NCBI GenBank assembly: GCA_015068035.1
Contig: SVLI01000009.1
Coordinates: 23,003 to 87,002, forward strand
Reading direction: 5' to 3'
From: Oscillospiraceae bacterium
GTDB taxonomy: Bacteria; Bacillota; Clostridia; Oscillospirales; Oscillospiraceae
DNA length: 64,000 nucleotides
Of the stretch, positions 35,724-44,475 are shown one piece after another. Position 1 is the stretch's first letter. Each line of letters starts with the position of its first letter. The notes beneath the pieces were generated by a model that saw only the letters and a list, made by a program, of their open reading frames with translations, was not told the DNA's origin and searched no databases. The position numbers were made by a program, and so were the translations under genes.

Positions 35724-36950
35724 ATGAGACCATTTGAAAATAAAGTATGGCTTTCATCCCCCACAATGCACGGGGATGAGCTTGTATATGTAAAAGAGGC
35801 ATATGAAACAAACTGGATGTCCACAGTGGGCAAGAACATTGATGAGGCAGAGCGGATTGTGGCGGAGAAGATTGGCTGCAAATACGCAGTGGGACTGTCC
35901 TCGGGCACGGCTGCGCTGCATCTTTGTATGAAACTTGCGGGTATCACGCTGGGCACCAAAGTTTTTTGTTCCGACGTTACCTTTGCTGCAACAGTGAATC
36001 CTGTTGTTTACGAAGGCGGGGTTCCCATCTTTATCGATACCGAAATGGATACATGGAATATGGATCCCACAGCACTGGAGAAAGCTTTTGCGTTATATCC
36101 CGAGGTTAAGCATGTGGTCATGGCCAACCTGTATGGCGTTCCTGGCAAGCTGGATGAAATCAGGGCTATCTGTGACCGGCACGGTGCGATCCTGATCGAG
36201 GATGCAGCGGAGTCTATGGGTGCTACGTATAAGGGACGGCAAACCGGTACGTTTGGCGATTTGGGCATTATCTCGTTTAACGGGAACAAGATCATTACGG
36301 GATCTTCCGGCGGTATGCTGCTGACCGATGACAAAGAGCGAGCCAATAAAGCCAGAAAATGGTCTACCCAGAGCCGCGAAAATGCCGCTTGGTATCAGCA
36401 CGAAGAAGTGGGATATAACTACCGCATGAGCAATGTCATTGCCGGGGTTGTCCGCGGCCAGCTGCCTTATCTAGAAGAGCATATAGCCCAGAAAAAGGCT
36501 ATCTACATGCGCTATAAGGAAGGCCTCAAGGGGCTGCCGATACAAATGAATCCGTATGACGAACAGAATGCAGAACCTAATTTTTGGCTCAGCTGTATGC
36601 TTATTGACCGCGATGCCATGTGCAAGCAGGTTCGAGGAGAAACAGAGGCCCTCTATTGCTCCGAACACGGCAAGTCCTGCCCCACGGAGATTTTGGAAAA
36701 GCTTGCTGCCATTAACGCGGAAGGCCGTCCCATTTGGAAGCCGATGCATATGCAGCCCATTTTCCGGATGCATGGTTTTGTGACCCGCGGCGGAAATGGT
36801 CGCGGCAGAACCAATGCTTATATTGAGGGCGAAAGTGTTGATGCCGGGATGGATCTGTTTGAACGCGGACTGTGTCTCCCCAGCGATAACAAGATGACTC
36901 CCGAACAGCAGGATGTGATCATCGAAGTAATACGCAGCTGCTTTGAGTGA
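35724..36950 (+). CDS. DegT/DnrJ/EryC1-type sugar aminotransferase (LegC/PglE-like)
   Basis: A 408-residue PLP enzyme that aminates a nucleotide-linked keto sugar for surface glycans. Motifs: SSGTAALHLCMKLAGI (cofactor loop), DAAESMGATYKGRQ, and the Schiff-base lysine in SFNGNKIITGSSGGM. ATG 35724 is used because AAGGAG is 7 bases upstream (a TTG six bases earlier also exists). It resembles aminotransferases of bacillosamine or legionaminic-type pathways. The partner dehydratase is absent, so the locus looks incomplete. Confidence 0.88.
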   Translation: MRPFENKVWLSSPTMHGDELVYVKEAYETNWMSTVGKNIDEAERIVAEKIGCKYAVGLSSGTAALHLCMKLAGITLGTKVFCSDVTFAATVNPVVYEGGVPIFIDTEMDTWNMDPTALEKAFALYPEVKHVVMANLYGVPGKLDEIRAICDRHGAILIEDAAESMGATYKGRQTGTFGDLGIISFNGNKIITGSSGGMLLTDDKERANKARKWSTQSRENAAWYQHEEVGYNYRMSNVIAGVVRGQLPYLEEHIAQKKAIYMRYKEGLKGLPIQMNPYDEQNAEPNFWLSCMLIDRDAMCKQVRGETEALYCSEHGKSCPTEILEKLAAINAEGRPIWKPMHMQPIFRMHGFVTRGGNGRGRTNAYIEGESVDAGMDLFERGLCLPSDNKMTPEQQDVIIEVIRSCFE

Positions 36951-37300
36951 ACGAACAAAACGGAATTTTCAAAAACATCGAGTTTTGGAAAAAATATGAC
37001 AAATTATGATTTCTGCCGGAAAACGTAAGAGAGCTGGGCAAGGATTATAAATGATCCAAAATGTTTGTAAAAAAGCTTCGGGAATGATGAGGACGCATTT
37101 CCGGGAAATGATGAGCAGAAAAATGGGCTCTGGGGCGGGGATTCTATCCGGGCAGGGTTGTGCTGTATGGACTTAATGAGGGCAATTATCAGGATTGTGT
37201 CCTTGACTTCAATTATTTAAGAGGCTTATTAATTGTGATGGCAAGGCGTTGTATTAGGCATATATGGATAGCTAGGAATTAATGTGGTGGAGTAGCTTCT
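36951..37300. other. Gene-free decayed stretch
   Basis: 350 bp with frequent stops in all frames. A possible promoter (TTGACT at 37203, TATTAA at 37227, 18-bp spacer) points at the transferase pseudogene. Nothing else is supported. Confidence 0.5.
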
Positions 37301-37926
37301 ATGAAAGAACCTATTCAGCAGCCGGAAAGTCGGACAGATATTCCTGCTCCGATGAATCGTGTATACTCCAGATATAAAAAGCGTTTTTTTGGATATTTTC
37401 TTGAGCGGTATGATAATCCTGATGCTGAGCGTGGCGATATTGGTCATTTGCATCCTTGAATTGATCTATCACGGCAGGCCGATTTGCTATATTGATAAGC
37501 GACCCGGTAAGAATGTAAAAATTTTGACGTATATGAATTCCGTTCTATGACCAATGAAAAGGGTGAGAACGGCGAGCTGTTGCACCCCGGCAAGAGAATC
37601 ATGCTGCTTGGCCGCTTTATTCACCGGTTTTCCATTGATGAATTGGCGGGGTTGTTTAACATTTCAAATGGAACTATGTCTATCATTGGATCCCGCCCTT
37701 TGGTGGTGGATTGCCTGCCGTTGTATAACGAGCGGCATAGATGCCGTCATACGGTTCGTCTCATTTTGGCTTGCTGGGATCTGCGGAAAAGCAGCAAACT
37801 GACAGCAGAATCCTTGGCGTGGATACCTGGTTCGAAAGTGACATCTATTATGTGGAAACTGTCAGCTTTTGGATAGATGTGAAGCAGGCGTTCAAAGTGG
37901 ATGTGTTGTCAGTTTTCTGCTGTTGA
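37301..37926 (+). pseudogene. Frameshifted undecaprenyl-phosphate sugar phosphotransferase (PglC-like)
   Basis: Pieces of one initiating glycan transferase are spread over different frames: MNRVYSRYKKRFFGYF, then a membrane segment with RPICYIDKRPGKNVKI, then MTNEKGENGELLHPGKRIMLLGRFIHRFSIDEL with MSIIGSRPLVVDCLPLYNERH, then FGLLGSAEK and ESDIYYVETVSFWIDVKQAF. Shifts fall near 37390 (T-run), 37520 (one T missing in AAAATTTTGAC) and 37755. The intact enzyme loads a sugar-1-phosphate on undecaprenyl phosphate. At least three frameshifts make it inactive, unless assembly errors explain them. Confidence 0.85.
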
Positions 37927-38081
37927 TTTCTCTGGTTAGCGCCCATACCCGCGCACGTTCTACATGCTTTTCTATGTTCTAATGCTTATGGATGGAATTA
38001 TGCCGAGGCTTACAGAGCGTGACGTGCAGTCACAGATGACAAACTAAAAAATCAAGAGTGAATTGTATTTTGGAGAGTAAG

Positions 38082-39515
38082 ATGAGCGGAAAAGAAACGC
38101 GAGGGAGCGCCGAACTGGCATTGAAAGCCGGTTTTTGGTATGTGGTTAGTAATTTTTTCGTTAAAGCAATATCCTTTATTACCACGCCTCTGTTTGCGCG
38201 GTTGATGTCGGCTGAACATTATGGAGAGTTTTCAAATTATGCCAGTTGGCAGTCTACATTGTTTCTTATTTCCGGTGCCGAATTGTATGGTACGCTAAAC
38301 CGTGCATATTATGATTACACAGAAGACTACGATAAGTATGTTTCTTCCATTACGTTCTTAAGTTTTGGAATTACAGCCCTGTTCTATGCTGTGTTTTTGC
38401 TTTTCGGCGATGCGATTTACAAGATTGTGTTAATTCCCAAGCAATATGTTCATGTTTTGTTTGTGTTTCTGCTTTTCCAGTCCTGTAAGGAAATCTTTAT
38501 GGCAAGGGAAAAAACACTGTACCGATATAAGTCCGTTGCGGCAATGTCGGCTATCAACTTGGTTTTCCCCACGATTGTTGCGGTCGTAATGGTAATTATG
38601 GCTGATGAGGCCAATCGTTTAAGCGCGAGGATTTACGGATTCTACATTCCTTCTGCAATTGTTGGCATATTCTGTGCAGTGGCGATTCTGCGCAAAGCAC
38701 ATACAGTAAATTTTGGACACTGTAAATATGCGCTGAAGTTATCTTTGCCGCTGACGCTTCATTTTTTGACGGCGTATCTGCTGTCCTCGTCCAATACAAT
38801 CGTAACCAGAAGTATATTGAATGCGGAAGCAACCGCCATCGTCAGCATTACCACCAGCGCGGTGCATATATTGACGATTTTGTTGCAGGCTGTATCCGGA
38901 GCTGTTACCACTTGGATGATGGATAATCTGGAGCAGAAGAGATACACAGAGCTTCGCAGGAGCTTGCTTATCTACACCGTATGCGTATGTGCGGTTGCTA
39001 CAGGTGTTATTCTCTTTGGGCCGGAAGTCGTTTGGATTTTGGGTGGAACAAAGTATGCGCAGGCTGTTGATCTGCTGCCAGGCATGATTGCGGCGGTAAC
39101 GATCCAGTCCATTACTACCGTCTTTACTATTATTTTGACTTACAAAAAACGGGTTGTGGGTGCAGCTGTTTGCACGGCTGTGGTTGCAGGTATCAGCATT
39201 GCAGCCAAAGTTTTTCTTCTCCCGTCTTATGGAATTCGAATTCTGCCCCTGATTAACATTGTTGCCTATGGCATCCTGTTTATTTGTGACTATATACTTG
39301 TATGCAGAGCCGGTAACGGAAACGTTATTCATATAGGGGGCTTTAGCGGCTGTATATTGCTGCTGTGCGTGCTTACTTCTGTTTGCGGTTTTCTGTATGC
39401 GAATGCGGTTGTTCGTTATGTGATCATTGCTTGTGCGGGCGTGTTTGTGTTGGCCTTAATTTATAAAAAGCGTGATCTGGTCAAGAAATTTGTGAAGAGA
39501 AAGTATAAAAAATAA
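38082..39515 (+). CDS. Polysaccharide flippase (Wzx/RfbX, MATE-like)
   Basis: A 477-residue membrane protein with 12-14 hydrophobic helices, starting LALKAGFWYVVSNFFVKAIS (the polysaccharide-synthase N-terminal helix). It flips lipid-linked glycan units across the membrane. ATG 38082 follows TTGGAGAGTAAG; the frame opens 8 codons earlier. It ends in a basic tail (KKFVKRKYKK). Markedly AT-rich relative to the core genes. Confidence 0.88.
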   Translation: MSGKETRGSAELALKAGFWYVVSNFFVKAISFITTPLFARLMSAEHYGEFSNYASWQSTLFLISGAELYGTLNRAYYDYTEDYDKYVSSITFLSFGITALFYAVFLLFGDAIYKIVLIPKQYVHVLFVFLLFQSCKEIFMAREKTLYRYKSVAAMSAINLVFPTIVAVVMVIMADEANRLSARIYGFYIPSAIVGIFCAVAILRKAHTVNFGHCKYALKLSLPLTLHFLTAYLLSSSNTIVTRSILNAEATAIVSITTSAVHILTILLQAVSGAVTTWMMDNLEQKRYTELRRSLLIYTVCVCAVATGVILFGPEVVWILGGTKYAQAVDLLPGMIAAVTIQSITTVFTIILTYKKRVVGAAVCTAVVAGISIAAKVFLLPSYGIRILPLINIVAYGILFICDYILVCRAGNGNVIHIGGFSGCILLLCVLTSVCGFLYANAVVRYVIIACAGVFVLALIYKKRDLVKKFVKRKYKK

Positions 39516-39582
39516 TAAAGTGCAGTATTCATCCGTGTTGTGTATAACAATGTGGATGCGCGACACGAAGGAGGCAAACCAC

Positions 39583-40131
39583 ATGAAACCGGAACGGTTG
39601 ATTCATACGATTGGCTTAAATCTGCAGCGCGGCGCATTATCCAGAGGTGCATATCTGAAGAAAAAGAAGATTTTTGCACAGATGGGAGATTATGTCAGAT
39701 TTCAGCCAAGAATAGTGCCGCTCTATCCGGAACTCATTAAGTTTCATAATAACATCATGGTCGGTTCGGGTGTCCGCTTTGTTACCCATGATGCGGTTCA
39801 CAGCGTGCTGAACCGTATGAATATCGGTGAATTTCCTGAGATGATTGGATGTATCGAGGTTATGGATAATGTGTTTATTGGTGCGGATTCAACAATTATG
39901 CCAAACGTCCGCATTGGTAAAAACGTTATTATCGGAGCCGGTTCTCTTGTCAGTAAAGACTGTGAAGATAATAGCATTTACGCGGGAGTTCCGGCGCGCA
40001 AGATTGGAAATTTTGATGACTTCGTAGCAAAACGCTTGGCGCGAGATTATGCATCCGTTGCCAAAAACCAAAGCATTACCGAAGCGGAAAAAGCCAATGC
40101 CTGGGACCGTTTCCATCGTAACCGGGATTAA
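39583..40131 (+). CDS. Left-handed beta-helix (hexapeptide-repeat) acyltransferase
   Basis: A 182-residue acetyltransferase-like protein. Hexapeptide turns run from about residue 40 (VRFQPRIVPL) through NVFIGADSTIMPNVRIGKNVIIGAGSLVSKD, ending in YAGVPARKIGNF. ATG 39583 has AAGGAGG; the longer frame does not. It probably O- or N-acetylates a glycan sugar, given the flippase and aminotransferase beside it. Confidence 0.85.
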   Translation: MKPERLIHTIGLNLQRGALSRGAYLKKKKIFAQMGDYVRFQPRIVPLYPELIKFHNNIMVGSGVRFVTHDAVHSVLNRMNIGEFPEMIGCIEVMDNVFIGADSTIMPNVRIGKNVIIGAGSLVSKDCEDNSIYAGVPARKIGNFDDFVAKRLARDYASVAKNQSITEAEKANAWDRFHRNRD

Positions 40132-40179
40132 GTTTTCGGAAGAGTCCTTTGATTTATGCAAAAGAAGGGAATAACAACT

Positions 40180-41406
40180 ATGAAAGCACTTGTTTTGGCC
40201 GGTGGGTTGGCCCAGATCGAGTTGATCAATCAGTTGAAGGCCAGAAATATTACTACTGTTTTGGCAGACGGTAATGCCAATGCGTTGGCAAGACCTTACG
40301 CCGATATCTTTTATCAGTTGGCTATTTTTGATGTGGAGGCAGTCAAGGAAGTGGCGCTGAAAGAACAGGTAGACTTTCTGATCACTGTTTGTGCCGACCA
40401 AGTGCTTTTGGTGGTTGCCCAGGTATCCGAGATGCTGGGGTTGCCCTGGTACATCGACTACAAGACTGCCCGGTTGGTTTCTGACAAAAAGGACATGAAG
40501 AAGATTTTTTGGGAGAATAATATCCCCACCTCCAGATATGTGGAAATGACCGAGTTGGATTGGGATCAAATCCGACACCTGCAATACCCTTTGGTGGTTA
40601 AACCCGTGGATGCTTACAGCTCGCGGGGCGTCCGAAAGGCGCTGAATCCGGAAGAACTGGCTGTTTATTTTGCTGAAGCAGCTCAAATAAGCCGCACTGG
40701 CGGTGTCATTGTGGAAGAATTTGTAGCTGGCGATGAGATCAGCGTAGATATCTATGTGGAGGACGGTGTTGCCAAACTCCTGTGCGTTTCCAATAGCGAG
40801 AAAATCAATGATGCGGACCGGTTTATCATTTTCCGCGGCAGATATCCCGTTGTGGCTTCTCCTGAAATTATGCAGCAGATCCAGCTGGTCGCGCAACAGA
40901 TTGCAGATGCGTTCAATCTGAAGAATTGCCCTATGCTCATTCAAATGATCAACAATGGCAAGCAGATTTCTGTTTTGGAGTTCTGTGCCCGTACTGGCGG
41001 TAATATGAAATACCTTCTGATCAGACGGGCCTGTGGGTTTGATGTGATCAAGGCCGTCATTGACCTAACACTGGGGCAGAAGCCCCATGTAGAACTGTCC
41101 GCCCCGGAAGCTAAGTACATTGTGAACGATTTCATTTACTGCAAGCCTGGCACTTTCGACCGCATGGAAGGCTTTGAAGAGCTGCGGCAGCAGGGAATTC
41201 TGACGGACTACTGTCCTCTGCGGCCCAAGGGCATGCAGATCCGTGGCGTCACCAGCAGTTCCGACCGAATCGCCGGTTTTACGGTGACGGCAGATTCCCT
41301 GGAAGAATTCAACCGAAAGCACCGTTTGATCGTGGATACGGTAAAAATTATAGATACAGAAGGCAATGACATCATGCGGCATGATTTGCTGCCGGATCTA
41401 AAATAA
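40180..41406 (+). CDS. ATP-grasp enzyme (carboxylate-amine ligase type)
   Basis: A 408-residue protein with an N-terminal pre-ATP-grasp Rossmann part (MKALVLAGGLAQIELINQLK), ATP-binding (YPLVVKPVDAYSSRGVRKA) and the metal-binding region (LEFCARTGGNMKY). It would join a carboxylate to an amine or thiol through an acyl phosphate. AAGGGA sits nine bases before ATG 40180; ATG 40156 is the alternative. It lies in the glycan block and may modify a sugar with an amino acid, which is inference. Confidence 0.8.
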   Translation: MKALVLAGGLAQIELINQLKARNITTVLADGNANALARPYADIFYQLAIFDVEAVKEVALKEQVDFLITVCADQVLLVVAQVSEMLGLPWYIDYKTARLVSDKKDMKKIFWENNIPTSRYVEMTELDWDQIRHLQYPLVVKPVDAYSSRGVRKALNPEELAVYFAEAAQISRTGGVIVEEFVAGDEISVDIYVEDGVAKLLCVSNSEKINDADRFIIFRGRYPVVASPEIMQQIQLVAQQIADAFNLKNCPMLIQMINNGKQISVLEFCARTGGNMKYLLIRRACGFDVIKAVIDLTLGQKPHVELSAPEAKYIVNDFIYCKPGTFDRMEGFEELRQQGILTDYCPLRPKGMQIRGVTSSSDRIAGFTVTADSLEEFNRKHRLIVDTVKIIDTEGNDIMRHDLLPDLK

Positions 41407-41407
41407 G

Positions 41408-41447
41408 AAAAAATCTGTCCCGTGGAACTCCACGGGACAGATTTTTT
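41408..41447. terminator. Bidirectional terminator
   Basis: An 18-bp perfect inverted repeat (41408-41425 with 41430-41447) with A-runs on one side and T-runs on the other, loop AACT, between convergent genes. The LysR stop overlaps its right end. Confidence 0.95.
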
Positions 41448-42336
41448 ACTTACCTTCAGTCAGCAGATCAATGGCATAACGGGCATATTCAGACAGGAAC
41501 TGTCCTTTGCGCCGGACGACCATCGGCTGACGGGTAAAGTCGATATTCTTCAGGGTATATAACGTTATGTTCTCATCGAAGGAGGTGCCGGAGACGAATT
41601 GTAGGGGAAGCACCGTGGCACCGACGCCGGCATGTGTTAGCGCCCATGCGGATATGAGACCCACAACCTCGGCCACGATGTTGGGATGAAAATCCGCTGA
41701 GGCGCATAATTTATCAAACAATTGCCGCATTTCCTGATTCTGTCCAACCACCACAAAGGGCAGATCGCGACATGCGGCAAAATCTACCATGCCGTTTTCG
41801 GCAGGCAAGGTAGCACACAGTGCATTGGGGACTGCCAGCACCAGGGTGTCCGGCTCAATGGGGGTAGCTTCCAAAACCGACTCATCTACAGGCATATTGA
41901 CAACGGCAAAATCATACTTCCCCTCAGCAGCTTCCTTGCGCAGTACATCACTGCCAATCTCGTGAAGCACCACCTGGACACCGGGAAATCGATCACGCAC
42001 TTTCTTTACGATCCGGGGGATCAGATACATGCAGCGGAAAGGGGAAATACCGATCACAAGACGGCCGCGTTCTCCGGACTGGAAGCGCGCCAGCGCCTTG
42101 TGCAGCTGCTCCTCCTTGTACACCAGTTCCCGAGCATTACGGATAAAGTATTCTCCGGCAGGGGTCAGCACCACGGGGTTGAAGCTGCGGTCAAAGAGCT
42201 TGACCCCCAATTCCTTTTCCAGATGCTGAATCTGCTTGCTCAGCGCAGGCTGGGAGATACCCAACTGTTCTGCCACCTGAGAAAAACTAAGTGTCTCAGA
42301 CAGGGCAAGGGCATATTGGATCTGCTTTGTATTCAT
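41446..42336 (-). CDS. LysR-type transcriptional regulator
   Basis: A 296-residue regulator: winged HTH at residues 1-60 (FSQVAEQLGISQPALSKQIQHLEKEL) and a substrate-binding effector domain (about 90-290). It is divergent from the TRAP-type permease gene, the usual layout when the regulator controls its neighbour. The effector is unknown, likely the carboxylate carried by the permease. Confidence 0.92.
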   Translation of the reverse strand: MNTKQIQYALALSETLSFSQVAEQLGISQPALSKQIQHLEKELGVKLFDRSFNPVVLTPAGEYFIRNARELVYKEEQLHKALARFQSGERGRLVIGISPFRCMYLIPRIVKKVRDRFPGVQVVLHEIGSDVLRKEAAEGKYDFAVVNMPVDESVLEATPIEPDTLVLAVPNALCATLPAENGMVDFAACRDLPFVVVGQNQEMRQLFDKLCASADFHPNIVAEVVGLISAWALTHAGVGATVLPLQFVSGTSFDENITLYTLKNIDFTRQPMVVRRKGQFLSEYARYAIDLLTEGK

Positions 42337-42438
42337 ATAGGGACCACCTTTACGGATGTATGAGCGGCATTTTTATATTTAGAATACCCTTTCACACCCA
42401 AGAAATCAATATAATATTGCAAAAAGTTATCATTTCTA

Positions 42439-42467
42439 TTGACAAACAGGCATGATGTCGCTATAAT
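42439..42467 (+). promoter_or_regulatory. Consensus promoter of the TRAP permease
   Basis: TTGACA (42439-42444) and TATAAT (42462-42467) with a 17-bp spacer: perfect sigma-A consensus. It sits about 100 bp upstream of LysR on the opposite strand, so LysR binding nearby could control it. Confidence 0.8.
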
Positions 42468-42522
42468 ATTCCTTGTTAAGCATAGCACCCATAACCATTT
42501 AGGCATTAAAGGAGTCTCTTGT

Positions 42523-43887
42523 ATGGAATCTTTGTTGTACTTAGGTATCATGCTGGCAGTCATCTGCATATGGTTCCTGGCCCTCAAGCGCCCCGTTTAC
42601 GAGGCTGTTCTGCTGGCCTTTATCATACTGCTGTTTGTTACCGGCACGTGGAGTAACGTTTTGGTTTACATCAACGAGGCTTTGTCTACCTCGCTGCTAT
42701 ACTCGATGGTTGCTTTTGTTGCTATGTCGATTCTGCTGACAAAAACAAAAATCGTGGATAGCTGTATTGCTGTGATTTTGTCTTTGATCGGCCGTGTCAG
42801 AGGCGGTGCAGGCTATACTGCCGTTGTCGCCAGTGCCTTTATGGGCGCTCTGTCCGGCTCCGGCCCCGGTAACGTGATGGCTACCGGCACCTTGACCATT
42901 CCCGCAATGAAGCGCACCGGTTTCCCGGCTCATCTGGCCGCAAACATTGAGTCCAACGCCAGCTACATGGGCAATATGATCCCCCCCTCTTCCAATATTG
43001 TGGCTGCTTTGGCTGCGTTCACAAGCTATGCTGCCGGCGCCGGTATCGCCGAAGTCTCTCAGGGTCAGTTCTGGATTGTTCTGTGGGGCATCGCTCTGTG
43101 GTTCGTCCTGCAACGTATCATCATGGTATGGTCCTTCTGTAAGTATTACAAGGTAAAGCCCATGAGCAAGGATGACCTGCCCAGCTTGAAGGAAACTTTG
43201 AAGGTTGGTTGGAAGGCTCTGTTCCTCCCCGTGATCATTCTGTTGCCCTTCATTTTGGACGCAGTTTTTGCAGACACCTTCTTTGTTGCCCGTTTGGGTA
43301 CTGATGGTGCCAAGTACCTGTCCAAGTCCGTTCTGTTGTTTGTGGCCGGTATTTCTTCTATCTACACCTGCCTGATCGTGAAGGATAAGTCCACCATCAC
43401 CCCTGCCAAGATCGCCAAGATGTTCGGCGACGGCGTCAAGTCCATCTCTCCCGCCATTGGCGTGTGCGTCTTCGGTTACATGATCGGTGCCATGTTTGAG
43501 GATCTGGGCGTGGCCGAAGCATTGGGCGAGGTTATGGCCACCTGGAATTTCAGTAAGTTCGGCATGGTTCTAGCCATCTGCGCCATCACCTGTGTCATGG
43601 GCATGGTGGTTCCCGGTTCTTCTCAGGTCGTTATCTTTGGACCGGTGTTCATCACTCTACTGGCTGGTGTGGGTGTTAACCCGTTGCTGGCTGCCGCTAT
43701 GCTGCCTTGCATCTGCGGTGTTATGTGCGGCATTACCCCTCCCCTGGGTCTGGGTATGTATGCCGGCATGACCATCGCCGAGTCCGATTTTAGTAAAACC
43801 TTTAAAAACAATCTGTGGTGGGTAGCTGCTCAATTCGTTTTGCAAGTTATTGTCCTGATGGGCTGGCTGCCGATTATCGGTCTGTAA
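42523..43887 (+). CDS. TRAP transporter large permease (DctM type)
   Basis: A 454-residue membrane protein with about 12 helices. Motifs: ALSGSGPGNVMATGTLTIP and YMGNMIPPSSNI in the first half, and the matching VVPGSSQVVIFGP and GITPPLGLGM in the second half, the internal repeat of the DctM/ion-transporter superfamily. ATG 42523 follows AAAGGAG. It carries organic acids with Na+ or H+. A periplasmic-type binding protein is not encoded nearby. Confidence 0.88.
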   Translation: MESLLYLGIMLAVICIWFLALKRPVYEAVLLAFIILLFVTGTWSNVLVYINEALSTSLLYSMVAFVAMSILLTKTKIVDSCIAVILSLIGRVRGGAGYTAVVASAFMGALSGSGPGNVMATGTLTIPAMKRTGFPAHLAANIESNASYMGNMIPPSSNIVAALAAFTSYAAGAGIAEVSQGQFWIVLWGIALWFVLQRIIMVWSFCKYYKVKPMSKDDLPSLKETLKVGWKALFLPVIILLPFILDAVFADTFFVARLGTDGAKYLSKSVLLFVAGISSIYTCLIVKDKSTITPAKIAKMFGDGVKSISPAIGVCVFGYMIGAMFEDLGVAEALGEVMATWNFSKFGMVLAICAITCVMGMVVPGSSQVVIFGPVFITLLAGVGVNPLLAAAMLPCICGVMCGITPPLGLGMYAGMTIAESDFSKTFKNNLWWVAAQFVLQVIVLMGWLPIIGL

Positions 43888-43900
43888 AGGAGGAACGGAT

Positions 43901-44194
43901 ATGAAAGCATTTTGTAAAAAACTCTCCGGCGTACTGAAGACCATTTTCGGTTACGGTATTATGGCCACACTGTTTGCCGGCGGTCTGACCTTCTTCGGTT
44001 ACGTAGCCGCGCTGATCATTGGCGGTGACACAGCAACACTGATTTGCACCGTCATCTATAAGAATATCATCCCCGTGATCATCTACACATCGGTCATTAT
44101 GGTGCTGCTGGGTTTGGTAGCAATGTATTTGAACGGTGAAGTGGCGCTGACTCCCAACAAAACGAAAAACAAAAAGCATCAGGGTGAAGTGTGA
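43901..44194 (+). CDS. Small membrane protein accompanying the TRAP permease
   Basis: 97 residues, two or three hydrophobic segments (about 15-40 and 57-80) and a basic tail (TPNKTKNKKHQ). It begins 13 bp after the permease with AAAGGAGGAACGG. Position suggests the small (DctQ-like) subunit, but it is much shorter than the usual 150-170 residues and has no clear family match. Confidence 0.75.
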   Translation: MKAFCKKLSGVLKTIFGYGIMATLFAGGLTFFGYVAALIIGGDTATLICTVIYKNIIPVIIYTSVIMVLLGLVAMYLNGEVALTPNKTKNKKHQGEV

Positions 44195-44197
44195 TCT

Positions 44198-44272
44198 ATA
44201 AAAAGAGTCCTTGGGCAGCCGCCCAGGGGCTCTCTTTTTGGTTAAAGAATACCACCAGCTGTGCTGGTGGTT
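44198..44272 (+). terminator. Tandem hairpins after the TRAP operon
   Basis: The first (44200-44240) pairs AAAAAGAG...GGGC with GCCC...CTCTCTTTTT. The second (44251-44271) is a perfect ACCACCAGC/GCTGGTGGT stem. The first has a good T-run. Confidence 0.8.
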
Positions 44273-44397
44273 CCAAAAAGCTTTGGCTATGCACAGAAAA
44301 AACATCCTCCTTTGTTTATGGCAGACTTGTATACTCTGACGGCAACATGCCCGAAGAGGGCTGCGCAAACCGCCGGCACGGCCAGTGGTTTTGATTC

Positions 44398-44444
44398 ATG
44401 CCGCAGAAAAGCGGGAGAATGCGGACTTGCGTGTTTGGAATACA
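44398..44444 (+). repeat. 47-bp direct repeat, right copy
   Basis: Identical to 35298-35344. It ends at TACA inside an AATACAAT that resembles the -10 box of sporulation sigma-E promoters, about 30 bp before the sigK start, so it appears to be part of the native sigK upstream region. Confidence 0.9.
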
Positions 44445-44446
44445 AT

Positions 44447-44475
44447 AAAACATTCCATAAGGGGAGGAATGTTTT
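44447..44475 (+). promoter_or_regulatory. Hairpin over the sigK ribosome-binding site
   Basis: AAAACATTCC pairs perfectly with GGAATGTTTT around ATAAGGGGA. The GGGGAGG ribosome site spans loop and stem, and the GTG start follows the last stem base. Confidence 0.55.
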
